From contig JAMLHL010000007.1 in assembly GCA_023957125.1 (NCBI GenBank), positions 62,001 to 126,000 on the forward strand: 64,000 nucleotides of DNA, in the 5' to 3' direction. The position numbers were made by a program, and so were the translations under genes. The stretch's first letter is position 1, and each line of letters starts with the position of its first letter. This document shows positions 9,519 to 18,975 of the stretch, in pieces. The notes beneath the pieces are model-generated. The model was not told where the DNA came from and made no database searches. It saw nothing but the letters and a program-made list of their open reading frames with translations. Origin of the DNA: Chitinophagaceae bacterium (GTDB taxonomy: Bacteria > Bacteroidota > Bacteroidia > Chitinophagales > Chitinophagaceae).

Positions 9519-10793
9519 ATGCCGATAGACAAAAACAAGATTGATCTTCACAATGAAGCCTTGCTAAAAGCACACAGCAGCCGGTTGGCTCATTGCAGTG
9601 CAGCGATTGCATCTGCCGAAAAAATTATCGAAAAGCTGATCGCATTCCAGATTGCTATTCCCAGTTGGGCCCTGGGTACCGGAGGCACCCGTTTTGGAAG
9701 ATTTCCCGGTGGTGGGGAACCCCGCAACCTCGAAGAAAAGATTGAAGATATAGGACTTTTGCATGCCCTCAATCAATCCAGCGGTGCCATTTCACTGCAT
9801 ATTCCATGGGATATCCCCGAAAATCCTGCCCATATCAAAGCGCTGGCGGCACAGCATGGGCTGCGTTTTGACGCCATGAATTCCAACACCTTCCAGGATC
9901 AGCCCGGTCAGCAACTGAGTTATAAATTCGGCTCCCTGCAGAACGTAAACAAAGCCATCCGCCAGCAGGCTATTGATCACAACATTGAGGTGATCCGTCA
10001 TGGGGTGGAATTGGGTTCCACTTCGCTTACCGTTTGGCTCTCCGACGGGTCCTGTTTTCCGGGGCAACTTAATTTCCGGGAAGCCTTTCAAAACACATTG
10101 AATGGATTAGCTGAAATTTATAAAGCCTTACCCGACAACTGGAAAATATTTGTGGAATACAAGGCCTTTGAACCCAACTTCTATTCCATGACGGTAGGCG
10201 ACTGGGGGCAGTCTTATTTATATGCCGGCAAGTTAGGCGACAAAGCCTATTCCCTGGTTGACCTGGGGCACCATTTAGCCAATGCCAATATTGAACAGAT
10301 CGTTTCTTTGTTGCTGATGGAAGGAAAATTAGGGGGCTTTCACTTCAACGACTCCAAATACGGCGACGATGATCTCACTGCCGGCAGTGTCAAACCTTAC
10401 CAGCTCTTTCTCATTTTTAACGAGTTGGTGGAAGGGATGGATGCCAAAGGTATGGATCATGCCACCGGTCTGGCCTGGATGATTGATGCCTCGCACAATG
10501 TAAAAGACCCGTTGGAGGATCTGATGCAATCGGTGGAAGCCATTTTGATCGCCTATGCGCAGGCGTTATTGACCGACAAGAAAGCCCTGCAGGATGCCCG
10601 GCAGAACAACGATGTGGTGAAGGCCCAGGAAATATTGCAGGATGCTTTCCGCACCGATGTCCGGCCTTTGGTAGCCGAGGCCAGGTTGCGCGCGGGAGGA
10701 GCATTAGACCCTATCGCATTATTCAGGAACGAAAACATCCGCCGGCAATTGGTCAAACACCGGGGCGCTCAGGCTGTAGCTACGGGATTATAA
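9519..10793 (+). CDS. rhaI: L-rhamnose isomerase (RhaI type)
   Basis: A 424-residue xylose-isomerase-like TIM barrel that converts L-rhamnose to L-rhamnulose with a divalent metal. Metal and substrate residues are visible in IFVEYKAFEPNFYS (Glu), LVDLGHH (Asp/His), GGFHFNDSKYGDDD and MIDASHNVKDPLED. It resembles the RhaI family found in rhizobia, Pseudomonas and Gram-positives rather than E. coli RhaA. It is the last gene of the contiguous rha block. The next step, the kinase, is encoded 8.8 kb downstream. Confidence 0.9.
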   Translation: MPIDKNKIDLHNEALLKAHSSRLAHCSAAIASAEKIIEKLIAFQIAIPSWALGTGGTRFGRFPGGGEPRNLEEKIEDIGLLHALNQSSGAISLHIPWDIPENPAHIKALAAQHGLRFDAMNSNTFQDQPGQQLSYKFGSLQNVNKAIRQQAIDHNIEVIRHGVELGSTSLTVWLSDGSCFPGQLNFREAFQNTLNGLAEIYKALPDNWKIFVEYKAFEPNFYSMTVGDWGQSYLYAGKLGDKAYSLVDLGHHLANANIEQIVSLLLMEGKLGGFHFNDSKYGDDDLTAGSVKPYQLFLIFNELVEGMDAKGMDHATGLAWMIDASHNVKDPLEDLMQSVEAILIAYAQALLTDKKALQDARQNNDVVKAQEILQDAFRTDVRPLVAEARLRAGGALDPIALFRNENIRRQLVKHRGAQAVATGL

Positions 10794-10871
10794 TTCGTAA
10801 ATGCATTTTATGATCCGCCGTGATACGAAGCGGCTGCTATGCGGAGTATCCTCTCTTCGCATCTCAATGCT

Positions 10872-10920
10872 ATGCGGGGCGTCTTCGCCCCGCATGTTCT
10901 TGTTGTCGCCTCCGGGCGGC
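10872..10920. repeat. REP-like double-hairpin repeat, copy 1
   Basis: Two adjacent hairpins 79 bp after the rhaI stop. Stem 1 is a perfect 10-bp inverted repeat (10872-10881 with 10886-10895) around loop TCTT. Stem 2 is GTCGCC/GGCGGC (10905-10910 with 10915-10920) around loop TCCG. Copies 2 and 3 lie at 16251 and 19444 in the same orientation. The rest of the 315-bp gap before 11109 shows no gene. Confidence 0.8.
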
Positions 10921-11108
10921 TTTCTTATCCTTAGTCCCTGGCATAGGTTTCGTAGCCGTGACTGGTGAATAGCCGGACCTGCTGCCTTGCTGTTATTACG
11001 CTCTTCACTTTGGTGCATAAGTAATGAGTAAATACGGGTCTGACCCAACTCATTGTCTTAACCAGTCTGAAATACAAGACCGGCAATCTGCACTCACGCA
11101 ACCCATCC

Positions 11109-13270
11109 TTAGCGGGCGATCACTATCTTTTGGGTTTGCTTAATAATACCGTTTGACACTTCTACAAAATATAATCCAGTCTCCAGGTCTCCCACATTTA
11201 TTTTTACCTGTGTTGCCGCTTTAGTATAGGGTATGGTTTTTAAGAGCACTCCATTTGAATTGTATATTTTCACCTGTGTTATCCTGCTTTCGGATAAATA
11301 TGATACCCCGGTTTTGACAGCCAAGGCTGACGGTGCATCAGCGGTAATGGTAACGATATCCCCGGCAGGGTTAGGCGCAATGGAATAGAAACTACCGCAG
11401 GGCGCCGTTCCTATATTTGTACTGGTTTTGCCTGATGTACCGCAGGAATTCACTACTTCTGCACTAACTGTTACATTGGTATTGCAATCTCCATAATAAG
11501 GCAACGACGTAGTATTATTAGAAGTAGATTTTATATATACATTATTGACATACCATTTATAAGAAGTGGCTCCATCCACCGGATCCACAAAGGCAATTAT
11601 TTTTAAGGGGGTGTCCCAGTTGGCATCTACGGAAGGAGATGGCACAATTCCAACTGTCACGGTTTTTGAGAGAACATTATTAAAATAACATCCTGTTCCA
11701 ACCGTTGCGGTTATTGTTACAATCCCATTACCGGTTTTTGTAACAGTGCCCGGATTGCCTGAAGGTGTTACAGTTGCAATACTGGTATTTGACGATGTCC
11801 ATGTAACCCCTGCTCCGGCTGGAACACCATTTACAGTATAACTACTTGTACCCGTACAAAAAGAATTATTGCCTGCTATAGATAAGCTCAAGGAAGCATT
11901 TGTTAATGAAGCAACGTTTGTAGTGTTGGTGGTAAGTGTACCTGTGTTACCTGGATCGAGCCAGTTGCTCAACCTTGTGGAATTAGTACCACCGCCTGTC
12001 CAGGAAAGATCAAACCTGCCTCCGAATTTATTTACTCTTTGACAAATTGGTAAGTTTGCATCATTTACGCCATAATGTTGTGCTATTATCCTGTGGTTTT
12101 GATCGAAATAAGGAGAGCCTGATGTTCCTCCTTCTGTAGCACCTTGATCCAAACCTAATCTCCAACATTGAGCACCAGAGAAATTATCAAATACAGGAGA
12201 GTCATTGTCTCTAGAAATTTTCATTATATCTCCTGCTGGATGGTGGATAATTGTTGTTTGAGTTATGCCAGCAGTGTTTCTACTCCAACCTGCATAATTA
12301 ATACCAGAGTTAATGGGAGGAGTATTATTTAATTCTACCAAACATAAATCAGTACCGCTCCAATTTGCTCTTAATGTTGAACCATTATAAGTTACACCAT
12401 TACTATTTTGGCTTGGATTGCATGTAGTGCTCCAAGCCTGAAATGTAAATCGCCATGCCGCCACATTTTGAACAATGGGAGTGGTTGCATAACAATGATT
12501 CGCCGTTAGAAAAAAAGGACGATTTGTATTACATGCGTTCATTATCATTGCACCACTGCACCATTCTTCACCCTTATCACTTAAAAGTAAGGCTACAGAA
12601 TTTCTTTCACCTTCCCAACCGACACCTAATGGGCAAATCACATTGATGTTACAAGGAGCTGATTGTCCAAATCCACCTACTTCAGTCTTATATACTTCTT
12701 TATAACCATAGGCAATATTGTTTGAATGCAGTAATAAGCGTTCTCTTGTTGATGCAGGAGTTTTAATTTCAATAGTCATATATTCTCCTTTATAAACCCA
12801 GCTACCCCAAATGTTCTTAGGATTATTTTCGTTTTCAGTAATTGGGCCAGTGATCATATTGCATTTTCATTGTAAATAAACATTTCTGTGCCGGTAGGTA
12901 AGTAAAATTGATCGAAATTGATGCTCGTAGATAAGGCCTGCGTTACTTTAATTGTAAACTTACCATATGAAGAATCAGCCTCTGTATTCCACTCTATCTT
13001 ATTTGCAATGTTTAAGTCAATGGGTACAGGTTCGGCAAGACGGAATGGCTTTTCGTCATTTGATTGTGCCTTCGCTTTTTGTTCTTTATTAAGCAGATCA
13101 CTAATATTCTTTGGAGCAACTTCAAAATTAATTTTTGTCTTATAGTTTTTAATAAATTTTCCATTACTATCAATCTGTTCATTGTTATTAAAGTTTGTAT
13201 TCACTTGAGCGGATACTACAAAACAGAATAAAAGCAGTACCCAGAGAATACTCTATTTAATTAATCTCAT
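11109..13270 (-). pseudogene. T9SS-exported lysyl-endopeptidase-like serine protease, disrupted by a stop and a frameshift
   Basis: Read continuously this would be a protein of about 720 residues. An ATG at 13270 opens a signal peptide (MRLIK, stop, then SILWVLLLFCFVVSAQ), with an in-frame TAG at 13253-13255. The propeptide frame then ends near 12854, where the protease frame begins at 12857 (ATGA overlap); the text reads across as YNENA/ITGPITENEN, so one base appears lost. The 582-residue protease part keeps a trypsin-like triad: His121 (LTANHC), Asp170 (GTDLCLVEL), Ser246 (GTSGSP). An Ig-like domain and a T9SS type A sorting domain (SIAPNPAGDIVTI) follow. Two lesions argue for a pseudogene, though sequencing errors are possible. 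It is the last gene of a minus-strand operon. Confidence 0.8.
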
Positions 13271-13286
13271 AAATAATTTTTTTTGG

Positions 13287-14120
13287 TTAGAAATGATAAT
13301 TACATGAAATGATCGCACCAACTGAAAACTTATTTTTGGCTATTTGTTGTGTATCGTTAGAATAGTCATATTTATAAAACATTGTATCGTTCTTCCATTC
13401 CATGTAAAAGGGGATATTCAGATTTATTCCGGCTGAGACATTATGGCTAATGCTCTTTTCAAAGCCCAACCTCAGGTCGGCCACCGAACCAATAAAAATC
13501 TTTTTATTATTAACCTGCGATGTATGATTCTTTTTGCTAAGAACATATTTTTGTTGATAAGAAGAAAAATGATTATAGACCGCCGCAATTTGTAAGTTTG
13601 AGTTTTCATAAACTCTTTTTTTATATCCAATACCTCCCTGTAATATTATGTTATTATAATTATATGCCTCTGTCCTGAAAATGGGTTCAAGCGGGCTACT
13701 GTAATAGAATGGCCTTTCAATGCCAAAACATTGATTATAATAACCTACACCTATTATTCCAAAGATATTCTTATAAATGTTTCTCGAATATTGCAATACC
13801 AAACCATAACTCACTGCTCTGCCGTTTGAATATTTGGGGCTGCCGAGTGCATAGTATAAAGCCCGGGAATAATTCCATATAACAGGAATGGAGATTCCAA
13901 TACTATTCTCAAGGTCTATTCCGGAAGACTCATTGGTTATTTTCTCTTCTACATCTTTATAAGATGTTGCAATCGCAGCTTGTGACAGATATTCTGTTTT
14001 TTCTGTATAAGAGACTGGAATCCCCTTCTCGTAAATTTTTGTTTTTTCCTGTGCAATAGCAAAAGAAATGCTAAAGAAGAGAAGAGTCGGCATTAGAAGT
14101 AATGGTTTTTGAATTTTCAT
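13287..14120 (-). CDS. Outer-membrane-protein-like paralogue A
   Basis: A 277-residue protein with a signal peptide (LLFFSISFAIAQ) and a beta-rich body with alternating aromatic residues ending in Phe (SCNYHF), as in outer-membrane barrels. It is clearly paralogous to the product at 15113-15862: both share GISIPV-WNYS, the GIERPFY motif, a GIGYKK/GIGVKR segment and a QQIAKN-FS-G ending. Its ATG at 14120 overlaps the ancestral stop of the preceding decayed paralogue (ATGA), and the protease pseudogene follows 16 bp downstream. Function is unknown. Confidence 0.72.
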   Translation of the reverse strand: MKIQKPLLLMPTLLFFSISFAIAQEKTKIYEKGIPVSYTEKTEYLSQAAIATSYKDVEEKITNESSGIDLENSIGISIPVIWNYSRALYYALGSPKYSNGRAVSYGLVLQYSRNIYKNIFGIIGVGYYNQCFGIERPFYYSSPLEPIFRTEAYNYNNIILQGGIGYKKRVYENSNLQIAAVYNHFSSYQQKYVLSKKNHTSQVNNKKIFIGSVADLRLGFEKSISHNVSAGINLNIPFYMEWKNDTMFYKYDYSNDTQQIAKNKFSVGAIISCNYHF

Positions 14121-14887
14121 ACGCTTATTATATATGGATGAAGAGAATAACTTAGTTTCAATCCAACGCCATAAGCTGTCAGCCCTTTTGACTTATATTT
14201 AGAAGGATTTTTTGAGTATAACTATCGGAGAAGGCATCGTCTAAAGCCCATATGCTGAAAATGGGCAAATGAATCATCGGGCCAAGATTAATTCCTTTAC
14301 CTAACCGCTTATTAACTGCCAGTTGTACGCCTACAGAAGCAGATACATTTCTTTTCTTATAACGCATATACCGATTTATCCGGTGGCCCCGTGGGATAAT
14401 CTTGTTTGATTCTATAATAATGTGAGAAAGAGCAAAAATTGGAAATATTTAACCCGCCAGATAGAAAAAGGTCTTTTTTAGAGTAGAAAACTTTGTCAAT
14501 ACCAACAGAAGCCGAAATAGTATGATACCAATACTTGTTGGTAGAAAAAATTATAAACAGGAGGCTTGGGTAATTTATCACTCTTGAATTGGGGTTCCCA
14601 TATCTGTTTTCTGCATCAATCTTATCGAATGAAAGCCTGTAATATCCGATTCCAAACTTTACTTTCATGTTTCTTGAAAGCCCGTGACTGACCATACGCA
14701 AGTGAAATTTCATAACTTTTACCTTTTATATTAATCTTCCTGGCTGAAATAGAATTAATGGCATAAGTAAACTCAGGGTATTTATCGTACCTGAAATAAG
14801 GTTGTATTTCAATGGTAGGATTGATTTTTGAGTATTAACTGAAAAAGAAATGATCAGAAGCGCACATGATAACACTAGTGCTTTCAT
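14117..14887 (-). pseudogene. Outer-membrane-protein-like paralogue B, degraded by several frameshifts
   Basis: Fragments in three frames join into one barrel-like protein. An ATG at 14887 starts a signal peptide (MKALVLSCALLIISFSVNTQ); the frame shifts near 14820 into NPTIEIQPYFRYDKYPEF, again near 14690 into the 118-codon open stretch 14357-14713, again near 14360 into 14179-14367, and again near 14200 into KSKGLTAYGVGLKLSY. That last frame ends at TGA 14117-14119, overlapping the ATG of the next gene as ATGA, which shows the real ancestral end. At least four indels make it non-functional. It belongs to the same family and operon as its neighbours. Confidence 0.75.
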
Positions 14888-15112
14888 AAACTGGATTTTA
14901 GTATTAATGTTATACCCCCTGTTTTATCTTCTATCCTTGCAACATGCAGAACCATATGGGGCGTTCTCAATATGGGTGAGAATTAAATTGGTGAAAGCGT
15001 TGCACGAGCAAATATTTATTTTCCCTTATTGCCTAATAAAGATAAATATTTTCTGAATGCTTTTCAAATAATATTTTCATAATGGTTTTGTTGTAGTCAC
15101 GTTTTTGACTGG

Positions 15113-15862
15113 TTAAAAATGATAATAAGCGGAAAAAGATAAACCGGCGGAAAATATATTTTTCGCTATTTTTTGTTGATCCGGAGAGTAATAAGTGTTG
15201 ACAAAAATAGGATCCATATTCCAATGGTCCATAAAAGGAAAAAACAGATGACTTCCCAAAGAGATTTTTTCTGATACATCTCTAGTTGCCCCAAATTCTA
15301 TATTGATATTGTACCCCAATCGGAAAGATCGTGCAGCAGTTAAACGATTTCGCGGAGAATAAAACGAAAGGTATGTGGGGGTATAATACTGCTTTATAGA
15401 ATGCAGGGACATGTAAGATACAATAACTTCTGTCCGGGTTTTGTATCCAAATTTTCTTTTAACTCCAATACCTGTATGCCAGTAAATATTGGCATAAGAG
15501 TATTTTTTCGTGAAAAATGGTAAGGCCGTAGGGTCTTCAAAATAAAAAGGTCTCTCAATGCCGAAATTTTGTTTAAAAAAACCTATACCCGCTTTAATAA
15601 ATATGCTTTTATCAACCGGATGAATATAATTAAGATTAAGCCCATAGCTGAATGCGCTGCCGCCTGGCGTTTTTCGGTTACCTGTTTGGTAATATACACC
15701 GGTGGAATAATTATAGACTACAGGTATTGATATCCCGATCCTTCCCTTTTCATTTTGTGATTGTGAAAAGGTAATTTGCCCTGACATATTAAATAGTAAA
15801 AGAAATAAAAGACACTTTGCCTTTGATTTTTTAAAGATAAGAGGGACGAGGTGCAATCTCAT
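15113..15862 (-). CDS. Outer-membrane-protein-like paralogue C
   Basis: A 249-residue protein with a signal peptide (CLLFLLLFNMSGQITFSQ) and a beta-barrel-like body ending in SFSAYYHF. It shares GISIPVVYNYS, FGIERPFYF and SPDQQKIAKNIFSAG with paralogue A. The ATG at 15862 is 18 bp after the small lipoprotein gene, so they are co-transcribed. The 225 bp downstream of its stop hold no gene before the decayed paralogue. I do not recognise the family; the cluster of three suggests a lineage-specific surface system. Confidence 0.72.
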   Translation of the reverse strand: MRLHLVPLIFKKSKAKCLLFLLLFNMSGQITFSQSQNEKGRIGISIPVVYNYSTGVYYQTGNRKTPGGSAFSYGLNLNYIHPVDKSIFIKAGIGFFKQNFGIERPFYFEDPTALPFFTKKYSYANIYWHTGIGVKRKFGYKTRTEVIVSYMSLHSIKQYYTPTYLSFYSPRNRLTAARSFRLGYNINIEFGATRDVSEKISLGSHLFFPFMDHWNMDPIFVNTYYSPDQQKIAKNIFSAGLSFSAYYHF

Positions 15863-15880
15863 ACGTTGTTTTTTATAGTT

Positions 15881-16126
15881 TTAAAGAGGAACATTTGAAT
15901 AAATTGGAGTACCTCTTTGTGTATTTTGATCAAAAGCGATAATGTCATTTTGGGGAATCGTCACCTCAACTCCATTGCAATCATAATCTATATCCGTATA
16001 GCCCACCACTTCTTTTATTTTTATGTCAATACGTTCTCCCGGGGAATCAGAAACATTCTTGGCACACCTAAACCCGGTCAATACCATCACGACAAAAAGC
16101 AGCACTGAGAATAAGGGCTTTATCAT
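15881..16126 (-). CDS. Small lipoprotein, first gene of the paralogue operon
   Basis: An 81-residue product with a lipoprotein signal (FVVMVLTGFRC, lipobox Cys about residue 21) and a short mature part containing DYDCNGVEVTIPQNDII. No family is recognised. It leads the minus-strand operon of barrel-like paralogues and the secreted protease. A partner role at the membrane is only inferred from position. Confidence 0.6.
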   Translation of the reverse strand: MIKPLFSVLLFVVMVLTGFRCAKNVSDSPGERIDIKIKEVVGYTDIDYDCNGVEVTIPQNDIIAFDQNTQRGTPIYSNVPL

Positions 16127-16250
16127 AATATTTTTTTAATATTATTAAATCATCGTTTACTAATAATGTGCTTTACGTCCTTCAATGCTATACCAACGCC
16201 AAATGCTGTGAATAAGGCATCTGACTAAAGTTACATAAAAATCCAACGCT

Positions 16251-16299
16251 ATGCGAGGCGTCTTCGCCCCGCATATTTTTGTTGTCGCCTCCGGGCGAC
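16251..16299. repeat. REP-like double-hairpin repeat, copy 2
   Basis: Same layout as copy 1: stem 1 at 16251-16260/16265-16274 with loop TCTT (one A-C mismatch), stem 2 GTCGCC/GGCGAC at 16284-16289/16294-16299 with loop TCCG. Homology with copy 3 continues about 20 bp downstream (TCCATAGTTTGAAATTGA). It lies in the 320-bp gap between the serpin and the lipoprotein gene; the rest of that gap shows no gene. Confidence 0.8.
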
Positions 16300-16446
16300 G
16301 CTCCATAGTTTGAAATTGACCAAGTGTATTCCCGCTTTGCTCCATTATTCTGCAACGAATGCCACGGCTATCGCCTCCTCAATAGTCACCCATTAAAACC
16401 AACAGCGGGAATAATACTACAAACCAACACATGTAAGAGTAGTCCG

Positions 16447-17688
16447 TTATTTCGACGGATCATTCACTTCCCCTAAAAATAAAACAGAACCTGTTTGACG
16501 CTCGGCAATAAGATACAAAAACGGCCGGTTGATGTCCATTACCAGCATACCTGTCGAGGTTGTTGTCATCCCGATAGAGGTAACCGCAGCCGCCTCCGTG
16601 CCCTCTTCATCCACAGCGATAAATGTTTTATGCAGCGCTTTGGAAATATAAGCCCCCACACCCGGGTCATACATTTGGCTAAAGTCCGCATTCCCTGCCG
16701 AAAATGCCTCCTCCATTCCTAAGCTCCATAACAGCGGTTTCATATCTTTAATTTCATAAGTAGATTTCCACTTAGGCAGATAGACCGTGATAACCGTAGA
16801 GTCCAGCGAAGCCAATGTGTTCTTTAAAATATTTTCATCGAAAGATGAAACCAGGCTTTCCGGTGTAAGATCCTGACCCGGTAAAATAATGTACATGCTG
16901 TAACTTCCTGAGCCATAAGGCAACTCCACTATTTGCATAGACTGGTTTCCGGCATAACGCAGGGCGGCAGTTTGGGTCATAAAGGGGGTTTGAACAGCCA
17001 GGTTTCCCGCTTTATAAAATGCCCTGTTCTTCGTTTGCTTTCCATCGAATTTCATTTTCCATCTGCCTTTAAAATAAACCGCATTGACCAGGTACATGAT
17101 ATCGTCTGAATCTATCTTATCTATTATTTTATCAATCTTTCTCTTTGTTTTTTCAGAAACCCAGGAGTTGATTTTCTTCAAAGTCGCCGGATCATTAAAA
17201 TCAAGTCCGGCTATCTGTGCTTTATAATCATCAGCAATACTTTGAATAAATCCCGGCAGGGGTTGTGCCCCGGTATTGCGGTACCAGATGGAGTTGGCAA
17301 CATGGATCGCCACCTGAGGGTCAACAGCCGGCAAGCCATTGATCAAGGTGTTATTCACGCTGTTGAGCAGGGAGACCGGTACATCCGCCACTTCCAAAGC
17401 CCGGCCCATTTCGTCTTTCGTTTTCCCCGAAGCCCCGTTGTAGGCCATACAAAAATCCATGTGGATGCTCAGGGGAGAAATCAGCTTATTACCATCATCC
17501 TGGTCCTGCTGCAGCAGCTCTTTAAAAAGCTTTAAACCAAAGGTATTTTGCGCGGTTACAACCTCGCTCCCTCCTCCCGGAAGAACAATGGGTTCAACGA
17601 TGTTCACAGATGCCTGATCTTTCCCGCAACCCACAAAGGTGAAAGAAATAATAACCAGGGTAACGATCAAAGTGTGCCGGAGTTTCAT
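16447..17688 (-). CDS. Serpin-family serine protease inhibitor (lipoprotein)
   Basis: A 413-residue serpin with a lipoprotein signal (VIISFTFVGC), so likely tethered to a membrane. The serpin core is complete: NAVYFKGRWKMKFD, the hinge DEEGTEAAAVTS (about 360-370) with small residues as needed for loop insertion, and the C-terminal NRPFLYLI. The reactive loop spans about 361-388, and by spacing to the NRPF motif the P1 residue is probably Ser or Thr within TTTSTG, which would not favour trypsin-like targets. Serpins trap serine or cysteine proteases covalently. It lies near the decayed T9SS protease operon; protection against host or own proteases is inference. Confidence 0.9.
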   Translation of the reverse strand: MKLRHTLIVTLVIISFTFVGCGKDQASVNIVEPIVLPGGGSEVVTAQNTFGLKLFKELLQQDQDDGNKLISPLSIHMDFCMAYNGASGKTKDEMGRALEVADVPVSLLNSVNNTLINGLPAVDPQVAIHVANSIWYRNTGAQPLPGFIQSIADDYKAQIAGLDFNDPATLKKINSWVSEKTKRKIDKIIDKIDSDDIMYLVNAVYFKGRWKMKFDGKQTKNRAFYKAGNLAVQTPFMTQTAALRYAGNQSMQIVELPYGSGSYSMYIILPGQDLTPESLVSSFDENILKNTLASLDSTVITVYLPKWKSTYEIKDMKPLLWSLGMEEAFSAGNADFSQMYDPGVGAYISKALHKTFIAVDEEGTEAAAVTSIGMTTTSTGMLVMDINRPFLYLIAERQTGSVLFLGEVNDPSK

Positions 17689-17901
17689 GACTGCAGGTTT
17701 AAGCCGGTTATGTAAAAGATTAAAAAAGCCGATTGCTTTCTTATTTCCTTCTACTGACCATCATAACCCCCAAAAACGTTGCATACGTTATAAAAAATAT
17801 CGAAGACCCTTGTTCTCAGGATTGTTTTTGTTTAATAACGGAAAAGCACAGGTCAGGAGGTTGGGAAGTTGCCGGAATCAGTAAAGAAACCTATTGTTTG
17901 T

Positions 17902-18288
17902 TTATTGTTCCACATTCCTTCCATATTTCCTTTTATTCCAAAATGTACGAAATATATGATCAAGGAATACTAAAACCAATATGAGCGTTGCAATATAAAT
18001 ACTGAAAGAATATTGTAATACGGAATTTAATTTCAGAGAAGGCAATTGGAAATGAAACGCAAAATCGAAAGAAAAGTATTTCTTCAGTAAATAGGCGGCC
18101 ATTGCAATAAGTCCTAATGAAACCACCGATAAAGAACCAAGCATAAAAAAGAAATTTTGTTTTTTCTTTTTCTCCGCTTCTTTATAAATACAAAACATGG
18201 CCCGTTCACCGAAATCAGGCGGCAAAGAAGAAGCTGTTTCTTCCTGCAGGGCTTTTATAATGGCTTTATCTTCCTGCATCTTAATCAT
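17902..18288 (-). CDS. Putative membrane anti-sigma-like protein
   Basis: A 128-residue protein with a cytoplasmic N-terminal 45 residues and two membrane segments (LGSLSVVSLGLIAMAAYLL and YIATLILVLVFLDHIF). Its gene overlaps the end of the ECF sigma gene by 8 bp, the usual position for a membrane anti-sigma factor. No zinc-binding His/Cys motif is visible, so the function rests on position only. Confidence 0.6.
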   Translation of the reverse strand: MIKMQEDKAIIKALQEETASSLPPDFGERAMFCIYKEAEKKKKQNFFFMLGSLSVVSLGLIAMAAYLLKKYFSFDFAFHFQLPSLKLNSVLQYSFSIYIATLILVLVFLDHIFRTFWNKRKYGRNVEQ

Positions 18289-18844
18289 TTTTCTTAATCA
18301 AAAAGTACAATTTCTTTCTAACCCTGTAAAGTTTTATTTTAACGTTGTCGGAACTTAAATCCATAATGCCGGCTATATCATGTATCTTTTCCCCTTTTGA
18401 ATAATAAAGGGCTATTAACATTTTTTCTTCTGCACTCAGCCTTTTCAATACAACCTGCAATTTATTAAGTAAGTTTTCATTTTCATCTTTTTCAAATAAC
18501 ATATCAACATTTTCATCAGGAACTTTGTCAATCATTGTTTCATCAATATAAGAAAAATCCTGCCGGGTTTTTCTTGTTGCTGAAATGGCAGTATTGTAAG
18601 CTATGCGGTATAGCCATGTTAAAAAACTGCTTTTGCCCTGAAAAGTGTTTAATTTTTTAAACGCTTTTATAAAAACATCCTGCGTCAACTCTTCAGCATC
18701 TTCTTTCGATGAGGCAATACGGACAATCAACGAATAAACGGCATCGCTATAGCGGGATAGAAATAGTGAAAACAAATTGGTTTCTCCCTCGCATATACGC
18801 TGAATGATGTGAAATTCGTCCTGATTATCCATGTACCTTCTCAT
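18281..18844 (-). CDS. ECF RNA polymerase sigma factor
   Basis: A 187-residue sigma-70 family protein with region 2 (EELTQDVFIKAFKKL, SFLTWLYRIAYN) and region 4 (RLSAEEKMLIALYYSKGEK, then a helix-turn-helix ending in KIKLYRVRKKL). It should direct RNA polymerase to a small regulon, restrained by the overlapping membrane protein. The start may be Met1 or Met5 (18832). It is divergent from the 139-residue membrane protein, separated by 131 bp. Confidence 0.9.
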   Translation of the reverse strand: MRRYMDNQDEFHIIQRICEGETNLFSLFLSRYSDAVYSLIVRIASSKEDAEELTQDVFIKAFKKLNTFQGKSSFLTWLYRIAYNTAISATRKTRQDFSYIDETMIDKVPDENVDMLFEKDENENLLNKLQVVLKRLSAEEKMLIALYYSKGEKIHDIAGIMDLSSDNVKIKLYRVRKKLYFLIKKND

Positions 18845-18975
18845 AGACGCAGTGATCTTGATTTGGTTACAGAAAATTTATAAAACAATTTTTCCTGAAA
18901 AAATATGTAACCGGTTTTACAATGTTGCGTCAAATAGTGTAAAGAACAAAATTATTCACCGGAAATTAAAACGCT

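Noticed and set aside
12854..13204. Separate 116-residue gene starting at GTG 13204
   Set aside because: Its content is the propeptide of the downstream protease, and its signal peptide lies upstream of an in-frame stop, so it is part of the pseudogene.
14850..15056. 68-codon plus-strand frame
   Set aside because: Overlaps the N-terminus of the decayed barrel paralogue on the other strand and shows no domain.
16160..16345. Minus-strand open frame of 61 codons
   Set aside because: It runs through double-hairpin repeat copy 2 and resembles no protein; the frame is a by-product of the repeat.
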